Shown: positions 32,044-34,525 of the stretch, piece after piece
Layout of the letters: the number at the start of each line of letters is the position of its first letter
How positions within the stretch are numbered: position 1 is the first letter of the stretch
Assembly: GCA_946482345.1 (NCBI GenBank)
Contig: CAMLRJ010000002.1
Span: 1-34,525 of the forward strand
From: an uncultured Cellvibrio sp.
GTDB taxonomy: Bacteria; Pseudomonadota; Gammaproteobacteria; Pseudomonadales; Cellvibrionaceae
Length of the DNA: 34,525 nt
Direction of reading: 5' to 3'
Made by a program: the position numbers and the translations under genes
Notes under the pieces: model-generated
What the model was told of the DNA's origin: nothing
The model's database searches: none
Seen by the model: only the letters and a program-made list of their open reading frames with translations

Positions 32044-32916
32044 TTATTTAGGCATCAACGCCCATTCTGAATTGAGGTCAGGATCGGGTTCACCTGGTCC
32101 CTCATTCCGTCTCGAACGACTTCTGGAGATCAAGTCACCCACACCTCCATCCCACTGCACTTTGTCGTTACGGTGCATTGGTTCCAGCCCCCACGGATCG
32201 CTTGGGGCCGTCATAGTGCTCGGATCTCTGAATTCGACATATCTGTCTGGTTTGTTCCCTACCGTGTCAACAAACTGCAAAATCGCTTTGCCGACATCTT
32301 TATTGGGAGCGTCACCCACAGCGCTGAAATGAATTTCTTCGATTCCCCTGCGCATAGTCTCCGCGACACGATTGGCCATCGGCTTACCGCTTAAATTTCC
32401 AAGCTTTTCCATTGCGCCAGACAACTTGGCCATTGAAATGTAAGCATGAACACCCGCCTTCTCTATATCCGGCTTTTCGCCGTTTTCCAGGGCTTTACGG
32501 ATATACTCTGCGACTTCCTGCAAATGAGCACCGTATCGAGCTGACTCGGTTTGGTAAAACACCTCAGCAGCCTCAAGATAGGTTTTCAGGTCGGCACCAC
32601 TGCCCTCGCTTTTTGCTGCGGAGTACGTTTCGCGGGTAAATTCAACAATTGCGCGAGCTCTCGCGGCACGCATCACCTCCGGTGGCGCGTTCTCGGCCAG
32701 CATCTTTTGATGCATATCGCGCAGCTCAGTACGATTTTCCGTAATTGCCTGGTTCGTATAACGATCCTGTACCCATAGCAGAACGTTCGTATCAAAATTC
32801 CCTGTGCGCTCCATTTCCACCAAATCCTGGATAACCAGTCTTTTGATAATGGGATCACGCATTAGCGTTGGCGACTTGGATTTATCGTCCGTAGGTGACT
32901 TCACAATCATGTTCAT
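32044..32916 (-). CDS. Helical unknown protein (290 aa)
   Basis: 290 residues from ATG 32916, preceded by AGAGG at nine bases. Charged and mainly helical, with many Arg/Glu and an alanine-rich section (APPEVMRAARARAIVEFTRE). The C-terminal ~60 residues are Gly/Ser/Arg-rich and probably disordered (SRSRSRRNEGPGEPDPD). No known domain. It lies at the end of the 34525-32044 gene group, after the coupled 155-residue gene. Confidence 0.78.
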   Translation of the reverse strand: MNMIVKSPTDDKSKSPTLMRDPIIKRLVIQDLVEMERTGNFDTNVLLWVQDRYTNQAITENRTELRDMHQKMLAENAPPEVMRAARARAIVEFTRETYSAAKSEGSGADLKTYLEAAEVFYQTESARYGAHLQEVAEYIRKALENGEKPDIEKAGVHAYISMAKLSGAMEKLGNLSGKPMANRVAETMRRGIEEIHFSAVGDAPNKDVGKAILQFVDTVGNKPDRYVEFRDPSTMTAPSDPWGLEPMHRNDKVQWDGGVGDLISRSRSRRNEGPGEPDPDLNSEWALMPK

Positions 32917-32921
32917 AGGGA

Positions 32922-33389
32922 TTACCTCTCGAAGCTCTCTTCTGCTGCAATGCCCTGGTCTGCATCTTGGGCAACGGTGGAAATTTGCCCAGCCGGATAC
33001 ACTGGCAAGTCAAATTTGGGGTCAAGGATTTTTGCCGCACTTACAAACAGCCGGGTAAGATCCTGTCGGCAGTCCAGGACCTCCCCATCAAACACTTCCG
33101 CAACAAACGGTGCTACACGGTAAAACTCGATTCCCTCGCTGGGGTAATCGACCCGCAATGGGAAAATGGGATTGGGCTCGCGCTCAAGTGCAAATGACAT
33201 CCCAAAACCGCCCAACCCCAATCGCTCTGAAAGATCCTGCGCCAAACACAGCACCGACGGTGCTGCAAATGCAGCAACATCCTCTGCAAGCAGGCGTCCG
33301 CCGTCATACTTGAACCCTTGCCCATTGGCGATTGCCTGATCGGCAAGGCCGGTGATTAATATCCGAATTTGATCATCAATCTGCGTCAT
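32922..33389 (-). CDS. Unknown protein (155 aa)
   Basis: 155 residues; ATG 33389 overlaps the previous stop (ATGA) with GGAGGG in front, so translational coupling is clear. Mixed alpha/beta composition: QIRILITGLADQAIANGQGF, LSERLGLGGFGMSFALE, GIEFYRVAPFVAEVFDG. Cytosolic, slightly acidic. No family recognised. Confidence 0.75.
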   Translation of the reverse strand: MTQIDDQIRILITGLADQAIANGQGFKYDGGRLLAEDVAAFAAPSVLCLAQDLSERLGLGGFGMSFALEREPNPIFPLRVDYPSEGIEFYRVAPFVAEVFDGEVLDCRQDLTRLFVSAAKILDPKFDLPVYPAGQISTVAQDADQGIAAEESFER

Positions 33390-34357
33390 TGATGCCCTCC
33401 AGCGCTCTTCTTTTCTTGCATGGTTTCAATGTACACGTCAGCCATCTTTGCCATTGATTCCATGGCATTTGCGTGGGCATCGATAACATGCTCATAACCC
33501 AAGCCTTGCTCTTCATATTGATGATAAAAATAGCTGCGTTCCAGCTCGGGTAGTGCGCGAAGGCGCTCAACATCGACTTGCGCGCAGCGCTTGTAGGTTT
33601 CACAAAAAATTAGCGCACTGGCTTGAAACATGTGCTTCAGGATCTCGGCATGCCCAAGCTTTTGATTGGCTTTTGCCAGAAAAATATCGGTATGTGCTTC
33701 GGCTTGGGACACAATCGCATTCAAAATCGCTTTCAGGAAAACATCGCGCGAATGGGAACTGCGCTGGAAATAATCGAAGAAATTGAGCAACGCCAAAATT
33801 CTTGGCGTGGTATCAATCAATGCCAGTCGTCGAACCAATGCCAAGTCCAGCTCAGTGCCCGTAGAACGGGTTGAATCGCTATCGGCTGGCTCTTTAGCCC
33901 CATCCGGGATGATGTGCGTCATCAACTCCAACAGATGGGCCAGCATCGCTGGAGGCAAGGAACGGCTACGTTCCGGGGTGAGGGTGCTCCACCGCCATTC
34001 CTCCGTGGCTACATCCAGCATGCTTCCTGTGAGTTCGTTAAAGACCAGGGGAAACTCAGGTTGGGATGGCCCAACGGCAACAAGCTTTAAACAAAACCGG
34101 CGTAATTCATTCACCCGCTTCAGCAGCTCTGCCATTGAAGCGAGAACACCTTGATCGTCCAGCTTGGCTCCTGTGGCAGTGGCCATGCCGATCACGCGCG
34201 CCGCCAGACGAATTCCCGCGCACTTTCGTTCAACGTCCATTCCTACCCGGCGAATGACATCGAGCGCATCCGCGCGTGACGGCGTAATTATCTCAACCTC
34301 ATCGGCCAATAAAGCAGAGCCCAAATGAAGCGCAGCGGGATTGAAACGGCCACTCAT
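33386..34357 (-). CDS. Helical unknown protein (323 aa)
   Basis: 323 residues from ATG 34357, which overlaps the previous stop (TGATG), with GGAG nine bases upstream. Almost all helical, Leu/Ala/Arg-rich, with a low-complexity polar break near residue 160 (PADSDSTRSTGTELD). Contains FFDYFQRSSHSRDVFLKAIL and YFYHQYEEQGLGYEHV. No catalytic or DNA-binding motif recognised. The tight coupling with neighbours indicates one functional block. Confidence 0.78.
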   Translation of the reverse strand: MSGRFNPAALHLGSALLADEVEIITPSRADALDVIRRVGMDVERKCAGIRLAARVIGMATATGAKLDDQGVLASMAELLKRVNELRRFCLKLVAVGPSQPEFPLVFNELTGSMLDVATEEWRWSTLTPERSRSLPPAMLAHLLELMTHIIPDGAKEPADSDSTRSTGTELDLALVRRLALIDTTPRILALLNFFDYFQRSSHSRDVFLKAILNAIVSQAEAHTDIFLAKANQKLGHAEILKHMFQASALIFCETYKRCAQVDVERLRALPELERSYFYHQYEEQGLGYEHVIDAHANAMESMAKMADVYIETMQEKKSAGGHQ

Positions 34358-34525
34358 CAGGATCTGGCTCCAGGTCCATCCGTCACAGGTTCCTGGACGA
34401 ACTGTGGCCCGTGCTTCTGGATCAGAGCCGCCGGAGCTGGCTCAGGCGTAACAAGGTCGGCAATCAGCTTACTCATGAGTAAACGTCTGCCCAAGAAAGA
34501 CTCAAGCACCAACGTATGCTGGTGC
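34357..34525 (-). CDS. C-terminal end of a protein, partial
   Basis: Only the last 56 residues lie in the window; the frame is open to the right edge and ends at TGA overlapping the next start. The visible end (HTLVLESFLGRRLLMSKL, then Pro/Ala/Gln-rich, ending DGPGARS) is likely a flexible C-terminus. Too short to assign. Confidence 0.6.
   Translation of the reverse strand, partial: HQHTLVLESFLGRRLLMSKLIADLVTPEPAPAALIQKHGPQFVQEPVTDGPGARS

Overview
The window looks like gammaproteobacterial chromosome (the glutamyl-tRNA synthetase is the zinc-less type seen in Pseudomonas/Cellvibrio relatives) carrying a large accessory region typical of an integrative conjugative element or large plasmid-derived island. 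The genus is inferred from one protein and is tentative. No integrase, relaxase, type IV secretion gene, tRNA or rRNA is visible, so element type and ends cannot be fixed.

Layout. (1) 2-4402, plus strand: a compact operon of six unrecognised genes, including two long coiled-coil proteins (the second with a Pro/Ser-rich tail), a 319-residue protein with a ParB/sulfiredoxin-like motif, a 59-residue membrane peptide, a small beta-rich protein and an N-terminally anchored protein. (2) 4419-5897, minus: gltX, the only clear housekeeping gene. (3) 5983-12848, minus: about fifteen mostly small, translationally coupled accessory genes, from a small HTH protein (12848) down to a radical SAM enzyme and an H-NS-like protein. 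It includes a WYL-like miniprotein, a paralogous pair with a shared basic C-terminus, and a possible Rep-type winged helix. (4) 12849-13831: a control region between two minus-strand operons. It has paired palindromic operators, two small plus-strand ORFs, strong hairpins, a duplicated 22-nt element, two 26-bp direct repeats with a 33-bp period, and tandem terminators. (5) 13832-31919, minus: a long operon encoding polyvalent proteins (phosphoribosyltransferase and ADP-ribosyltransferase-like domains), an ArdC-type antirestriction protein, topoisomerase III and a second, divergent type IA topoisomerase. A recurrent small domain ending in D-x-NGN-x-VG is built into five proteins. (6) 32044-34525, minus: further coupled unknown genes, the last running off the window.

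Working model (inference): regions 3-6 are the DNA-processing, establishment and anti-defence part of a conjugative element. ArdC, ART-like and PRTase domains in large polyvalent proteins fit the published idea that conjugative elements co-transfer such proteins to protect or process incoming DNA. The topoisomerases would resolve transferred or replicating DNA. The 12.8-13.8 kb region is the likeliest place for an origin, operator or regulatory RNA. The least described features are the NGN-domain family, the two-topoisomerase arrangement, and the structured control region.
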